NCBI GenBank assembly: GCA_900105895.1
Contig: FNSH01000001.1
Span: 806,001-870,000 of the forward strand
Source: Atopobium minutum
GTDB taxonomy: Bacteria > Actinomycetota > Coriobacteriia > Coriobacteriales > Atopobiaceae
Reading direction: 5' to 3'
DNA: 64,000 bases
Position 1 is the stretch's first letter. The number at the start of each line of letters is the position of its first letter. This document shows, one piece after another, positions 26,584 to 36,133 of this stretch. The notes below the pieces were generated by a model. It was not told the DNA's origin, ran no database searches, and saw nothing but the letters and a program-made list of their open reading frames with translations. The translations under genes were made by a program, and so were the position numbers.

Positions 26584-28131
26584 TTACATGATATGAGTTT
26601 TTAATTCTAGCAGCACTTTTGTTTGGTCTGTACAACGGAAACGCTCATCTGCACGAACGCCCGCAACCCACACAATTGGGCCCGCTGGTTTGGTGCGAAC
26701 CACTACAAGCGCGCTGCGCTCACACACAGGAATTTTTGCTTCGCCGATAAGGTCGGAGAGCTTTTTTGATTGCCCATGCATGCCCAACGGACACATCACA
26801 TCCCCCGGCTGAGGGCTATCAATCCACAGCTTAGCTCCTTGTCCAACAGTGCCCACAAGCTGCGCATCTAACAAGACAGAGGTATTTTCCCACTCCTTGC
26901 CGTGTGCTCGTGCAATTTGCTGGGGGTCTGTACCTGGCTGCACCGTAATAAGCCGTGCTGTGACGCGGGTTTTATCGTCAAGCACCGCCGTATTGGGGAC
27001 CGTAAGCCACTGGGGCGTACGCTGGTACGCACCTGTGTGAGCGGCGGCATGTCCATTGACGTGCACGCTGGCGTGCGTCCTGCCCTGCGCGCGCACAAAC
27101 AGTATGCCAAACTCCACACGACAGTCTATGTCCATAGGCAGCGTTGCCGAACCCGCACCTTGCGCCACAATGCTCAGCACCCTATGGATGTGCTGCGCTT
27201 CTATACGACACTCGGGCTCCACCGTCTGTATCGCTCGACGCAGCACGCGGCGCGCAATTGCTACGTCCATTGCCGCAAGCTTTGCCGCGTTTAAAGCAAG
27301 AAGCCCATCTTGGCTGCGCGTTTGTATGGTACGCAGGGCCTGAGCTGCTACTTGGGACAAATACACATCCTCATCTGAAAGGATCTCGCAGGTGGTTCCT
27401 ATGCTTTGGATTACCTGAGCGTTCCTCTGTTTGAGCTGTGGCAACACTTCATGACGTATAAAGGCACGCTGATAGTGCGTGTCTGCATTGGTAGTATCTT
27501 CTCGCCAGCCAATGCCGCGTACTACCAGGATTTCACAGAGCCCCTCGTGCGTGTAGTCCAACAAGGGGCGCACAATGCGATTACGTCGGCGCGGAATAGA
27601 AGACAGCCCGGCAGCGCCTGTGCCGGTAAGGGCATTGGCAAAAAATGTTTCTGCTCGGTCATTTGCGGTATGGGCGGTCAGGATTCGCGCAGCCTGACGA
27701 GGAGTGCCTAGTTGGCTAGAAAGCGTATTAGCAAGCTGATACGCTGCAGCGTAGCGAACTTCTCGGCCAGCGTTTTCTACATTGCCGCCATAGTGAGCGG
27801 CGAGGTCTGCCACCTTAACATGCACGGTCTTGCACGGGATACCAAACTGCGCACACAGCTGTTGTACAAACGCCTCATCCTGATTGGCGTCCTCTCCGCG
27901 CAGGCCATGGTTTACATGCAAGACATGCAGGCGCTCCTTTGCAATGCGCGCCGCACCTCTCCCATCCGCAATATCGAGCGTAGACGTTGCCGCCAACACC
28001 AGCAGTGCCGTTGAATCCGCTCCTCCTGACACCATAAGAACCACGGGCGCATGATCATCCCAGGCAGCGCGCCCGGAAGGACGCTCAAACGCCGTGGTAT
28101 TTTGGGCATATCGGCGAGCAACGCTTGTCAT
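26584..28131 (-). CDS. tilS: tRNA(Ile)-lysidine synthase
   Basis: TilS converts C34 of tRNA-Ile(CAU) to lysidine so that it reads AUA and is charged with isoleucine. The PP-loop MVSGGADSTALLVLA binds ATP; further conserved elements are HVNHGLRGEDANQDEAFV, TAHTANDRAETFF and RIVRPLLDYT. The C-terminal tRNA-binding domain (IDSPQPGDVMCPLGM to KIPVCERSALVVV) is present, giving 515 residues, at the long end of the family. First gene of the tilS-hpt-ftsH series. Confidence 0.95.
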   Translation of the reverse strand: MTSVARRYAQNTTAFERPSGRAAWDDHAPVVLMVSGGADSTALLVLAATSTLDIADGRGAARIAKERLHVLHVNHGLRGEDANQDEAFVQQLCAQFGIPCKTVHVKVADLAAHYGGNVENAGREVRYAAAYQLANTLSSQLGTPRQAARILTAHTANDRAETFFANALTGTGAAGLSSIPRRRNRIVRPLLDYTHEGLCEILVVRGIGWREDTTNADTHYQRAFIRHEVLPQLKQRNAQVIQSIGTTCEILSDEDVYLSQVAAQALRTIQTRSQDGLLALNAAKLAAMDVAIARRVLRRAIQTVEPECRIEAQHIHRVLSIVAQGAGSATLPMDIDCRVEFGILFVRAQGRTHASVHVNGHAAAHTGAYQRTPQWLTVPNTAVLDDKTRVTARLITVQPGTDPQQIARAHGKEWENTSVLLDAQLVGTVGQGAKLWIDSPQPGDVMCPLGMHGQSKKLSDLIGEAKIPVCERSALVVVRTKPAGPIVWVAGVRADERFRCTDQTKVLLELKTHIM

Positions 28132-28287
28132 GGGTCTCCTTATACAACGACCGTACTTCTTAGATAGTCACGCTTCTTAACGAGTCGCGCTTCTTAAATC
28201 GTGATTGTACCGCCGTTTTTTGTGCTTTATACCTGCTGTGTCCGAGGCTCCTGGTAAGCTACAACTACGTTGTTGAGAAAGGCTTGT

Positions 28288-29118
28288 ATGACAAACACTC
28301 TTTTTGATGCTCAGAAACCGCAGCTTACGCTCTATATTCTAGCAAGCGGATCTAAGGGAAACGCCTGCGTAGTGGCATCTGACAGGACTAAAATTTTAAT
28401 CGATTGTGGTATTTCTTATCGCGAGCTCACACACCGTGCCGCCGCGCTCAACCTTGACCTGTCTGATATTGCGGCAACGCTTTTAACCCATGAGCATTCT
28501 GACCACACCGCCGGCTTGAGTGTGTGGTGTAAGCACACCGAAGGGCCTTTGCTTACAACCAAAGGTACCGCCACTGCGCGCAAGCACTTAGCGGCGTTGC
28601 CCTTTGACATCATCGCGCGTGATGCAGATTTTGAAATTGGAGACATTCGCGTGGGCTGTTTTCCCACTTCCCATGATGTGGCCGACCCCATTGGCTTTAG
28701 GTTTGAAGCTCACGGAGATTGCGTGGGCTACTGCACGGATTCGGGCGTGCTTACGCAGGCTGCCCAGGAGCTTTTGAACGACACGCGCATTCTTGCCTTG
28801 GAGACCAACCATGACCCAAAACTGCTTGCACACAGCTCCTACCCCCTCTTTTTACGAGAGCGTATTGGTGGCGAGCGGGGCCATTTATCAAACGCTCAGG
28901 CCTGCGACGCCCTGAGTACACTGGTTACGAGAAGGACCGAGCACGTAATAGGTATGCATATATCGCAAGAAAATAACCGTCCGAGCTTGGCGGTTACAGC
29001 CCTGTCGCACGCCGTTGGTGCAGTTCCACAAAATGAGACCGGCACCCGCGCGGCCACAACCGACGGTTCCTTGCAGCTTATGTGCGCAGCTCAGGATGCC
29101 CCCGTAGCCATAGCGTAA
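28288..29118 (+). CDS. MBL fold metallo-hydrolase, WalJ/YycJ-like
   Basis: A 276-residue metallo-beta-lactamase-fold hydrolase. LYILASGSKGNACVV and LIDCGISYREL followed by LTHEHSDHTAGL (HxHxDH) are typical of the YycJ/WalJ group, putative exonucleases linked in Firmicutes to the WalKR cell-wall regulon and mismatch repair. Further metal ligands lie in FPTSHDVADPIGF and YCTDSG. ATG 28288 with GAAAGG upstream is preferred to the TTG at 28270. No walKR genes are nearby here. It is transcribed divergently from tilS. Confidence 0.9.
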   Translation: MTNTLFDAQKPQLTLYILASGSKGNACVVASDRTKILIDCGISYRELTHRAAALNLDLSDIAATLLTHEHSDHTAGLSVWCKHTEGPLLTTKGTATARKHLAALPFDIIARDADFEIGDIRVGCFPTSHDVADPIGFRFEAHGDCVGYCTDSGVLTQAAQELLNDTRILALETNHDPKLLAHSSYPLFLRERIGGERGHLSNAQACDALSTLVTRRTEHVIGMHISQENNRPSLAVTALSHAVGAVPQNETGTRAATTDGSLQLMCAAQDAPVAIA

Positions 29119-29121
29119 CTG

Positions 29122-29173
29122 GCGGCAAGCCTGTACGAGTTTATCGAGCGGCAAGCCTGTACGAGCTTATCGA
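29122..29173. repeat. Tandem duplication of a 26-bp unit
   Basis: Two adjacent copies of a 26-bp unit starting GCGGCAAGCCTGTACGAG (29122-29147 and 29148-29173) differ at one position. They lie just behind the MBL hydrolase stop codon. No hairpin with a T-run is formed. Confidence 0.85.
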
Positions 29174-29291
29174 CAAGCCCTCCCGTCAATCACCACACGC
29201 AAACTGGGAAAACAGGTATGATATGAGTAGGTCTTATCTCTTATAGCTCATGACACCTATGGCTCATAGCATCTTTGTACGGGAGAGCGCA

Positions 29292-29786
29292 ATGTCACAG
29301 GACAATTCTGATATGCACACCGACCAAGAGTTTCCTCTTGCAGAAAATCCTTTTGTTGACCCGCAACAAAATTCTGCCTCGCCGGCTTCTTACAACAGTG
29401 CAAAAGATGCCGCCACAAAGGATGCGAACATCCGTCACCGTAGCTATGTAAGGCCAAGCAACCCCCATCGCACCGTTGACCCTGTGGACGATCTTGCCGT
29501 GGATGATGCTTACGCACATGCTGGCCATGATTCAAACTATACCGCGCACACGAACAGCCCACTTTCTGGTCGCGCGTATCGCAAGTCCCGCAATGAGATG
29601 CCCCAGCTGCGTCATGATCTTCCCTATGGACAGTACTTGTCCATACCCAAAGGGCGCCGCACGATTTTCTCGGCACATGAACGACGCTCAAGGATTGGCT
29701 CTGCCGTTATTACCGTACTTGTCGTGACGGGCCTTGCGGTGCTTGTGGCAATTCTCTGGCATTTTATCGGCCATACGGCTGCATAG
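29292..29786 (+). CDS. Hypothetical single-pass membrane protein
   Basis: 164 residues from ATG 29292, chosen because GGGAGAG precedes it. The first 135 residues are hydrophilic and poor in predicted structure, rich in Asp, Asn, Ser and His; a single hydrophobic segment (AVITVLVVTGLAVLVAILWHF) ends the protein, so the bulk probably faces the cytoplasm as a tail-anchored protein. The stretch RAYRKSRNEMPQLRHDLPYGQYLSIPKGRRTIF is basic. I recognise no family. It lies 100 nt upstream of mscL on the same strand. Confidence 0.7.
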   Translation: MSQDNSDMHTDQEFPLAENPFVDPQQNSASPASYNSAKDAATKDANIRHRSYVRPSNPHRTVDPVDDLAVDDAYAHAGHDSNYTAHTNSPLSGRAYRKSRNEMPQLRHDLPYGQYLSIPKGRRTIFSAHERRSRIGSAVITVLVVTGLAVLVAILWHFIGHTAA

Positions 29787-29886
29787 AGTATTTTTAATAG
29801 ATGGCTATTGAGAGACATCTGTCTCATGCTCAAGCCATGAGCACTTAAAAAGTAAAAGGGAGCACTACCAAGGAGAGGGTACCCCC

Positions 29887-30363
29887 ATGAAGAAATTTTT
29901 GAAGGAATTCGGCGAGTTTATAAATCGCGGCAATATGATGGATATGGCTGTTGGTGTAATTATTGGTGGCGGTTTTACAGCCATTGTAACGGCGCTTATT
30001 ACCTACATCATCAACCCCCTTATTACCGCCGCAACACGTGGCACGGGCAATGTTTCTGGTCTTTCCATCCCCATTCCCGGCAGTGAGCAGGCCATTGATT
30101 TTGGTGCTTTTATCGGTGCCATTATTAACTTTTTAATTACTGCCCTTGTGGTATTTATGCTGCTGCGCGTCGTGAAATCCGCCCAAGAGGCCGCAAAGAT
30201 TTTCAAAAAACAGGAGGACGATACCAAGCAGGCTGCTGCTCGTACCTGCCCTTACTGCAAGACAGAGATTGCACAAAATGCAACAAGGTGCCCCCACTGC
30301 ACCTCTGTGCTGCCCAACGCTTCTTCTGATGACGTCGCTCATATGTCTGGTGCAGATGCGTAA
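29887..30363 (+). CDS. mscL: Large-conductance mechanosensitive channel with zinc-ribbon tail
   Basis: MscL opens under membrane tension to release solutes during hypo-osmotic shock. The N-terminal amphipathic helix and TM1 (FINRGNMMDMAVGVIIGGGF) and TM2 (INFLITALVVFMLLRVV) are clear. After TM2 the usual C-terminal helix is replaced or extended by a zinc ribbon, CPYCKTEIAQNATRCPHC (two CxxC pairs), giving 158 residues rather than about 130-150. AGGAGAGGG precedes the ATG. A strong terminator follows at 30541. Confidence 0.95.
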   Translation: MKKFLKEFGEFINRGNMMDMAVGVIIGGGFTAIVTALITYIINPLITAATRGTGNVSGLSIPIPGSEQAIDFGAFIGAIINFLITALVVFMLLRVVKSAQEAAKIFKKQEDDTKQAAARTCPYCKTEIAQNATRCPHCTSVLPNASSDDVAHMSGADA

Positions 30364-30443
30364 ATTGGCGTGAATGTCCCATTGACGCAGGCGTTTAACC
30401 GACGTAAGTGCTTAACTCATGCACGTATCTATCTGGCGTAAGC

Positions 30444-30668
30444 CTAGTTCCACGGATCAGCTTGAAACAAGGGTTCGCGTTTGGCTGGCCTATCTGACCA
30501 GGGATCATAACCGTCATCATCTTCATTTATTGGTCGAGCAAAGCTGCGGTCTTCCGCAGCTTTCTTATTTTTTGGGTGGGTTGGCGGCTTGGATGGTTGC
30601 TTGGCTGGTGGCTTGGACTGTGGCTTAACTGGTTGCTTATCGGAACGCTTGGAATTATCGGAAGACAT
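30444..30668 (-). CDS. Small hypothetical Pro/Lys-rich protein
   Basis: A 74-residue protein starting 3 nt after the stop of the PASTA-protein gene. The first half is a run of Lys-Pro, Pro-Ser and Gln units (KQPVKPQSKPPAKQPSKPP), the second half acidic and aromatic (DDDGYDPWSDRP, LFQADPWN). It is probably disordered. Tight spacing behind the upstream gene supports it as real, but the plus-strand mscL terminator lies inside it, and composition could produce such a frame by chance. No function can be assigned. Confidence 0.5.
   Translation of the reverse strand: MSSDNSKRSDKQPVKPQSKPPAKQPSKPPTHPKNKKAAEDRSFARPINEDDDGYDPWSDRPAKREPLFQADPWN
30541..30573 (+). terminator. Rho-independent terminator of mscL
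   Basis: A 9-bp stem AAGCTGCGG / CCGCAGCTT with loop TCTT is followed by TCTTATTTTTT on the plus strand. It lies about 180 nt beyond mscL and inside the small minus-strand gene at 30444-30668. Confidence 0.85.
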
Positions 30669-30671
30669 ACG

Positions 30672-31748
30672 CTACTCCGCACGATACACAGTAAGGGTAA
30701 CGGGTTGAGAAGCCGTTAGCGCCGTACCTTGGTCTGGAGAGACAGCAAACACAATATCAGAGTCCTTCACTGCATCAACACCCACAACAACCACGGTGGT
30801 ATAGCCACGCGCATCCAGCTCCGCACTGGCTTCTCGATAGGTCTTACCAACAACATTTGGTATAACGCGAGGCTCGCTCACCTGCACCGTAATAAGTTGG
30901 CCGTGCGACTGCCTTTCACCCGGCTCTGGAGTCATGGATACCACCAGACCCGACGCACCATCTACGTAGGCCGTATCCAGGTTAACGGTAAAGCCAGCAT
31001 CGGTAAGAACAGCCGTTGCATCTGCTGCATTGCGACCTCGGACATCCGGAACAACCACACCACCGATAAGCCCTGAGTTCCACGCCCCATACAAGCCGCT
31101 TAACACGGTCAAAATTATAAGAGCAAGTATGATCCCCATAATGATCTGGCGACGAAACATATGCACTTCTTTAACCTGGGAAATGGGCTGCACAGGGGCT
31201 GCCTTAGCAGAAAGATCGTTATCGTGCACATGCAGGTGGGGGTCACCGTGCTGTTCAATGCCACGCGCTAGAGCAATGCGCATGGTACGCAACCGAGCAC
31301 GCATAGCACGCTTTTCTTCACGCGTTTTAGGGCGAGAATCCGAAGAGGCTAAAATGGACTCGCTCTCCTCTACCGGGCGAACTACCACGCTATGCTCGTC
31401 ATAGTGCGGAAGCACCTCCGAGGAAATTTTTTGATCTTGAGCAGACTCAGAAACACTTACTGTCTTTGCTGTGTCGGAGGTATCTGAGATATCTAAGGCG
31501 CCTGACACAGCTGACGCCTTTGGTATGTCTGTAGTAGGTGACGTACCTAACGCGTCTGATACACCTGGTGTATCCTGCACACCTTTTGGTGCTCCTGATA
31601 CATCTTTTGGTGCGACCGGTATACTTTGTGCCTCAAGTGAAGCCAGTGCAGAGGCCTCTTCAGATAGGTGTTTTATCACCTTTTGGCTACACGATGGACA
31701 GTACGCCATCCCCTCGGGGATTTCTGTACCGCAGTTAGGACAAATCAT
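30672..31748 (-). CDS. Zinc-ribbon membrane protein with two PASTA domains
   Basis: From ATG 31748 (after GGGGG) the protein has 358 residues. It opens with a zinc ribbon (CPNCGTEIPEGMAYCPSC), continues with a long Asp/Ser/Thr/Pro-rich linker, a basic region, one membrane helix (IIMGIILALIILTVLSGLYG), and two extracellular PASTA domains (VVVPDVRGRNAADATAVL and RVIPNVVGKTYREASAEL). PASTA domains bind peptidoglycan fragments and usually belong to PknB-type kinases; here no kinase domain is present, so it may be a sensor or scaffold. The frame is open 39 codons upstream without Shine-Dalgarno. Confidence 0.85.
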   Translation of the reverse strand: MICPNCGTEIPEGMAYCPSCSQKVIKHLSEEASALASLEAQSIPVAPKDVSGAPKGVQDTPGVSDALGTSPTTDIPKASAVSGALDISDTSDTAKTVSVSESAQDQKISSEVLPHYDEHSVVVRPVEESESILASSDSRPKTREEKRAMRARLRTMRIALARGIEQHGDPHLHVHDNDLSAKAAPVQPISQVKEVHMFRRQIIMGIILALIILTVLSGLYGAWNSGLIGGVVVPDVRGRNAADATAVLTDAGFTVNLDTAYVDGASGLVVSMTPEPGERQSHGQLITVQVSEPRVIPNVVGKTYREASAELDARGYTTVVVVGVDAVKDSDIVFAVSPDQGTALTASQPVTLTVYRAE

Positions 31749-31916
31749 AACAACCCCCGTTGGTATTTTATCAAGAAATAACCTTACCCGAAAATGCTTT
31801 AAAGTCAAAGTCACTCCATGGGAGTGGTCTACTCTAAAAACATTCAACAGGTCAAAGCCATACAAAAACAGCTACCTACAAACGTAGATAGCTGTTAGTT
31901 ACCTAAGAAAACTCGC

Positions 31917-34505
31917 TTAAGCACGCTGAGCAATCAACTTGCCATCGTCTCCCACATCCATAAAGACCGTATCGCCTTCTGTAAGCGTTCCCTCAATAAT
32001 GAGGTTGGCAACATTGTCCACTACCTGGCGCTGAATCAAGCGCTTGAGCGGACGAGCGCCATACACGGGGTCAAGTCCATCAAGTGCCAAGGATTGCAGC
32101 GCGGAAGGCGAAAGTTCAAGCTCAATACGCTCGCGAGAAAGGCGCTTACGAACATCCTTAAGCTGAATGTCCACGATTTTCTCGATATCCGAAAGACCAA
32201 GTGGCGTAAAGGTAACCACATCATCAATACGGTTGAGAAATTCCGGGCGGAAGGCTTGACGCATGGCTTCATCAATCTTTTTGGTGAGCTCTTTGGGGTC
32301 ATCCGAAGCTTGAGCACCCGCAATAAATTGAGAGCCAATATTACTGGTCATGATAATGATGGTGTTCTTGAAGTTGACCACACGGCCCTGACCATCCGTA
32401 AGATGTCCGTCATCCAGCACCTGGAGCAGCACGTTAAAGACGTCGGGGTGAGCTTTTTCCATCTCATCCAACAAGATTACTGCATAGGGACGACGACGCA
32501 CCGCCTCGGTAAGCTGGCCACCTTCGTCATAGCCCACATATCCTGGAGGAGCACCGATAAGGCGCTGGACGCTAAACTTCTCCATGTACTCAGACATATC
32601 GATACGCACCAAGGCACGCTCATCATCAAACAGGCACTCTGCCAGCGCCTTTGCAAGCTCAGTCTTGCCCACACCCGTGGGTCCTAGGAAGAAGAAGCTA
32701 CCAATGGGACGATTGGGATCAGACAGGCCAGCGCGGCTACGGCGCACTGCAGCAGCCACCGCAGATACTGCTTCATCCTGACCGATTACGCGTTTATGCA
32801 GCTGTGCCTCAAGGTTCTTGAGCTTTTCAATCTCTCCCTGCATCATCTTAGATACCGGTACGCCTGTCCAAGCAGATACCACCGCAGCGATTTCCTCGCT
32901 CGTAACCTCCTCTTTAAGCAGTGCACCGCTTTCTTGCTTAGAGGCCAAGATCTGCTCTGCTTCATCATACTCACGTTGAAGCGTTGGAATGGTAGAATAG
33001 CGCAGCTCAGACGCACGAGCTAAATCTCCAGAACGGGTGGTGCGCTCCTCCTCACCCCGAGCATCATCCAACTGCTGCTTGAGCTGCTGCACGCGGTCGA
33101 TGGCGCTTTTCTCGTTTTGCCAATCTGCCTTCATGGTGTCGAGCTTCTCGCGCACATCAGCCATCTCTGCACGCAGGGCATCGAGGCGCTCCTTACTGGC
33201 AACATCCTCTTCCTTGAGCAGTGCCTGCTCTTCTATCTGCATCTGGGTAAGCTGACGATCTACCGCATCAATCTCTGAGGGCATGGAATCCAGCTCCATA
33301 CGCAGGCGACTGGCAGCCTCATCTACCAGGTCAATAGCTTTATCCGGCAAGAAGCGGTCTGCAATGTAGCGGTCGGAAAGATCCGCCGCGCTTACCAAGG
33401 CCGCATCGGTAATGCGCACGCCATGATGCAGCTCATACTTCTCTTTAAGGCCACGTAAAATAGAAATGGTGTCCTCAACAGAGGGTTCAGAAACCAAAAC
33501 GGTTTGGAAACGACGTGCCAGCGCCGCGTCCTTCTCGATATATTTGCGGTACTCATCCAGGGTTGTAGCACCAATAGCATGCAGCTCACCACGGGCAAGT
33601 GCAGGCTTAAGGATGTTGCCTGCGTCCATGGTGCCTTCGGTCGCACCGGCGCCCACAATGGTGTGCAGCTCATCTATAAACAGCACCACGCGGCCGTTTG
33701 CCTGTTTGACCTCCTTGAGCACACTCTTAAGGCGGTCCTCAAACTCACCACGATACTTGGCGCCCGCCACCAGCGCGCTCATATCCAGCTCAATAACGTC
33801 ATGATCCTTAAGCGTAGACGGCACATCACCAGACGCAATGCGCTGCGCCAGGCCCTCTACAATAGCGGTTTTACCAACGCCTGGTTCGCCGATAAGCACT
33901 GGGTTATTCTTGGTACGACGGCTAAGCACCTGGATGGTATGGCGGATTTCCTCCACACGACCAATAACCGGATCAAGCTTGCCTTGACGCGCCAGATTTG
34001 TCACATTGCGACCATATTGCTCAAGCGCATCAAACTGCTGCTTGTTGTCTTGAGAGGTAACGCGCTCGTCCCCGCGCAGGCTTGCATACGCTTCACGCAC
34101 GCGCTTATCGGTAACGCCTGCCGCCGATAAAATATTGGAGGCATCACTTTTTACCTGGCACAAAGCACATAGCAGATGTTCCGAGGTCACGTATGCGTCA
34201 TCCATGCTGGTAGCAAATTTTTCTGCAGCATCTGCTACGCGCCCAAACTCGTTGGACAGCCCCATCTGAGCAATGCCACCGGACACCTTGGGCATCCCGG
34301 CAATCTTGGCATCTACCTGTCCCTCAATCAGATGAGGATCCGCGCCAATGCGCTCCACAATGGCCTTAAGATTGTGCTCGCCACCACTCATAAGCGCCTT
34401 GAGCAAATGGATTGGTTCCACCGCGCCCGCCTGTGCCTCACTGGCAATACCAACCGACGCTTGTAATGCTTCTTGGGCAGTTACCGCCCATTTATCAATT
34501 CTCAT
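31917..34505 (-). CDS. clpB: ATP-dependent chaperone ClpB
   Basis: ClpB disaggregates proteins together with DnaK-DnaJ-GrpE. Order: Clp-N domain (about 1-145), first AAA module with [18 protein letters not shown], coiled-coil middle domain rich in Glu/Gln/Lys (about 395-510), second AAA module with [14 protein letters not shown] and arginine fingers, and the D2 small domain. Two ATGs are close together; 34505 is preferred because AGGAG then lies seven bases away, giving 862 residues beginning [14 protein letters not shown]. An 11-bp element shared with dnaK lies about 80 nt upstream, consistent with common stress control. Confidence 0.96.
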   Translation of the reverse strand: MRIDKWAVTAQEALQASVGIASEAQAGAVEPIHLLKALMSGGEHNLKAIVERIGADPHLIEGQVDAKIAGMPKVSGGIAQMGLSNEFGRVADAAEKFATSMDDAYVTSEHLLCALCQVKSDASNILSAAGVTDKRVREAYASLRGDERVTSQDNKQQFDALEQYGRNVTNLARQGKLDPVIGRVEEIRHTIQVLSRRTKNNPVLIGEPGVGKTAIVEGLAQRIASGDVPSTLKDHDVIELDMSALVAGAKYRGEFEDRLKSVLKEVKQANGRVVLFIDELHTIVGAGATEGTMDAGNILKPALARGELHAIGATTLDEYRKYIEKDAALARRFQTVLVSEPSVEDTISILRGLKEKYELHHGVRITDAALVSAADLSDRYIADRFLPDKAIDLVDEAASRLRMELDSMPSEIDAVDRQLTQMQIEEQALLKEEDVASKERLDALRAEMADVREKLDTMKADWQNEKSAIDRVQQLKQQLDDARGEEERTTRSGDLARASELRYSTIPTLQREYDEAEQILASKQESGALLKEEVTSEEIAAVVSAWTGVPVSKMMQGEIEKLKNLEAQLHKRVIGQDEAVSAVAAAVRRSRAGLSDPNRPIGSFFFLGPTGVGKTELAKALAECLFDDERALVRIDMSEYMEKFSVQRLIGAPPGYVGYDEGGQLTEAVRRRPYAVILLDEMEKAHPDVFNVLLQVLDDGHLTDGQGRVVNFKNTIIIMTSNIGSQFIAGAQASDDPKELTKKIDEAMRQAFRPEFLNRIDDVVTFTPLGLSDIEKIVDIQLKDVRKRLSRERIELELSPSALQSLALDGLDPVYGARPLKRLIQRQVVDNVANLIIEGTLTEGDTVFMDVGDDGKLIAQRA

Positions 34506-34584
34506 ACTCATACTCCTCTCACAATGCGGAGTCTCCGCGTGTTTTATCACTACGAAGTATTCCCCGTGAGAGGAGGTTTATTCA

Positions 34585-34595
34585 AAAATCTAAGT
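34585..34595 (-). promoter_or_regulatory. Candidate stress element upstream of clpB
   Basis: The minus strand reads ACTTAGATTTT starting 90 nt before the clpB ATG. The same 11 bases in the same orientation lie before dnaK at 40314-40324, at almost the same distance from the start codon. A second partial copy (GCTTAGAT) is at 34613-34620. The motif is not the classical HspR HAIR sequence. Confidence 0.45.
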
Positions 34596-34697
34596 CTATC
34601 TATATAAGATTATCTAAGCACTCTCTTTTGATGAGCAAGCATAAAGGAACTGAGTTTTAAGACAGGATGAGGCTCCCAGAGCTCTCCTCACAAAGAG

Positions 34698-34728
34698 GCA
34701 CCGTATAAAGACATTCTCTATACGGTGC
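34698..34728 (-). terminator. Hairpin after the SPFH/RHH operon
   Basis: A perfect 10-bp stem GCACCGTATA / TATACGGTGC with an 11-base loop lies just behind the small RHH gene. The T-run is weak (CTCTTTG), so termination may be partial. Confidence 0.6.
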
Positions 34729-34733
34729 TCACT

Positions 34734-34910
34734 CTATTTCATAGTTTGTTTTGAAGAATCTTTTGGTAGCCGTCCATAGCGCTTGAGTGCATCCCGCAGT
34801 ATCCACTCAATCTGGCTATTTGAACTGCGCATTTCATCATTTGCCCAACGTTGAACAGCATCCCAGATGTCTGGGTCAATTCTTAGAGGGTATTGTTTAC
34901 GTGTTGCCAC
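34734..34910 (-). CDS. Small Arc/MetJ-type ribbon-helix-helix protein
   Basis: A 58-residue frame from GTG 34910 to TAG 34734. It reads MATRKQYPLRIDPDIWDAVQ, then RWANDEMRSSNSQIEWILRD, then ALKRYGRLPKDS: a beta strand (KQYPLRIDP) followed by two helices, the pattern of Arc-type DNA-binding proteins, with the SNSQIEWILRDAL helix typical of the group. It starts 11 nt after the SPFH gene stop and is probably translated from the same mRNA, although no clear Shine-Dalgarno is present. No toxin gene is adjacent, so a toxin-antitoxin role is not supported. It may regulate the SPFH gene. Confidence 0.75.
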   Translation of the reverse strand: MATRKQYPLRIDPDIWDAVQRWANDEMRSSNSQIEWILRDALKRYGRLPKDSSKQTMK

Positions 34911-34921
34911 AATATTTCAGC

Positions 34922-35944
34922 TTAGTACAAGGAGCCTGTATTAAGAACAGGTTGTGCTTCGGCTTCGCCACACAGGACAACCATAAGGTTGGAAGCCATG
35001 GTAGCCTTGCGCTCTTCGTCCATTTCTACAACGCCGTCACGAGAAAGTTGTTTAAGCGCCATATCTACCATGGACACTGCACCCTCTACGATCTTCTTTC
35101 GAGCAGCGATAACTGCCTCTGCTTGCTGACGACGCAGCATTGCTTGGGCAATCTCAGATGAATACGCAAGGTGGGTCAAGCGAGCATCACTTACAGCAAC
35201 TCCTGCGGGAGCAAGCCTGTTTTCCAGCTCTTTTTGCAGCGTATCGGATACTTCTTCAATATTGGTGCGCAAAGTAATGGAGGTAGCAGCAGTATCGTCA
35301 TCCTCCATGTGATCATAGGCATACACGCTCGCAACATGGCGCAAAGCCGTTTCTGTTTGCATGCTTACATAAGACTCGTAATCGTCCACGTCAAACAGCG
35401 CCTTGGCGGTGTCTGCCACATGCCATACAACCACAGTTGCAATCTCAATAGGGTTGCCCATACGGTCATTTACCTTTATGCGATCTCCATTATGGGTGCG
35501 CTCACGGACAGAAATAATAGACTTATGAAGGCTTTCTGCTGCTTCTATTTGATTAGTAAATACGTTGTTTTTGGTGCCAACCACATGTGCACCACCTAGG
35601 CTTCTTGCATAAAAAGGATTAGCCCAACGGAAACCTGTATCACGAACAGTACCCACATAATCACCAAACAGGACACATACACGGGCTTGACCAGGCTGCA
35701 AACTAAAAAACCCATTAGAAAGATTTATGGCAACAATAAAACACACAATAGAGATGACAAGTGGAATAAAATCTGTAAACCCTGGCATCATACCAAGTTC
35801 ATCGATCTGAATCATCTGGGCAACAAACTGGATAAAAAAGAGAATAGCCGCAAGGAATAAAACGAGGGTCACTGCCAACATAAGCCAACCGCTTTGGGCA
35901 TGTAGCTCCTTCTCGACGCTTGCGTTTGTATTTTTCTGGGACAT
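34922..35944 (-). CDS. SPFH/Band 7 domain membrane protein
   Basis: A 340-residue protein with two hydrophobic segments near the N-terminus ([21 protein letters not shown] and [17 protein letters not shown]) followed by an SPFH/prohibitin domain: [43 protein letters not shown], and a helical region rich in Ala and Glu. Such flotillin-like proteins oligomerise and organise membrane domains. AGAGGC stands before the ATG. The small RHH gene follows after 11 nt. The terminator of the chaperone operon at 36040 separates it from hspR, so it probably has its own promoter. Confidence 0.9.
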   Translation of the reverse strand: MSQKNTNASVEKELHAQSGWLMLAVTLVLFLAAILFFIQFVAQMIQIDELGMMPGFTDFIPLVISIVCFIVAINLSNGFFSLQPGQARVCVLFGDYVGTVRDTGFRWANPFYARSLGGAHVVGTKNNVFTNQIEAAESLHKSIISVRERTHNGDRIKVNDRMGNPIEIATVVVWHVADTAKALFDVDDYESYVSMQTETALRHVASVYAYDHMEDDDTAATSITLRTNIEEVSDTLQKELENRLAPAGVAVSDARLTHLAYSSEIAQAMLRRQQAEAVIAARKKIVEGAVSMVDMALKQLSRDGVVEMDEERKATMASNLMVVLCGEAEAQPVLNTGSLY

Positions 35945-36039
35945 GATGCCTCTTTCTACACGATGAGTTGCGAGCTTCTCCTATAGAAGCGCTGGACTCT
36001 ATATATCGTTATGATATCACATTGGTTTCTTTATACAAG

Positions 36040-36073
36040 AAAAATCGGCGAGGAACGTATCTCCACCGATTTT
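36040..36073 (-). terminator. Rho-independent terminator of the dnaK operon
   Basis: On the minus strand AAAATCGG / CCGATTTT forms the stem base with inner GAG/CTC pairing, followed by TTTTTC. It lies about 60 nt beyond hspR. Confidence 0.75.
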
Positions 36074-36133
36074 CACTTACATGTACCCAAAACAGATTAT
36101 GTACGTGCTTATGGAGCGTGCCCTATGCAGCCG

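Noticed and set aside
34780-34809. TTGAGT ... ACTCAA pair thought to be an HspR HAIR box near clpB
   Set aside because: The spacing is 16-17 nt instead of 7, and it lies inside the small ribbon-helix-helix gene, downstream of which clpB has its own separate leader.
34734-34910. Antitoxin of a toxin-antitoxin pair
   Set aside because: The ribbon-helix-helix protein has no toxin-like neighbour; the adjacent genes are an SPFH protein and clpB.
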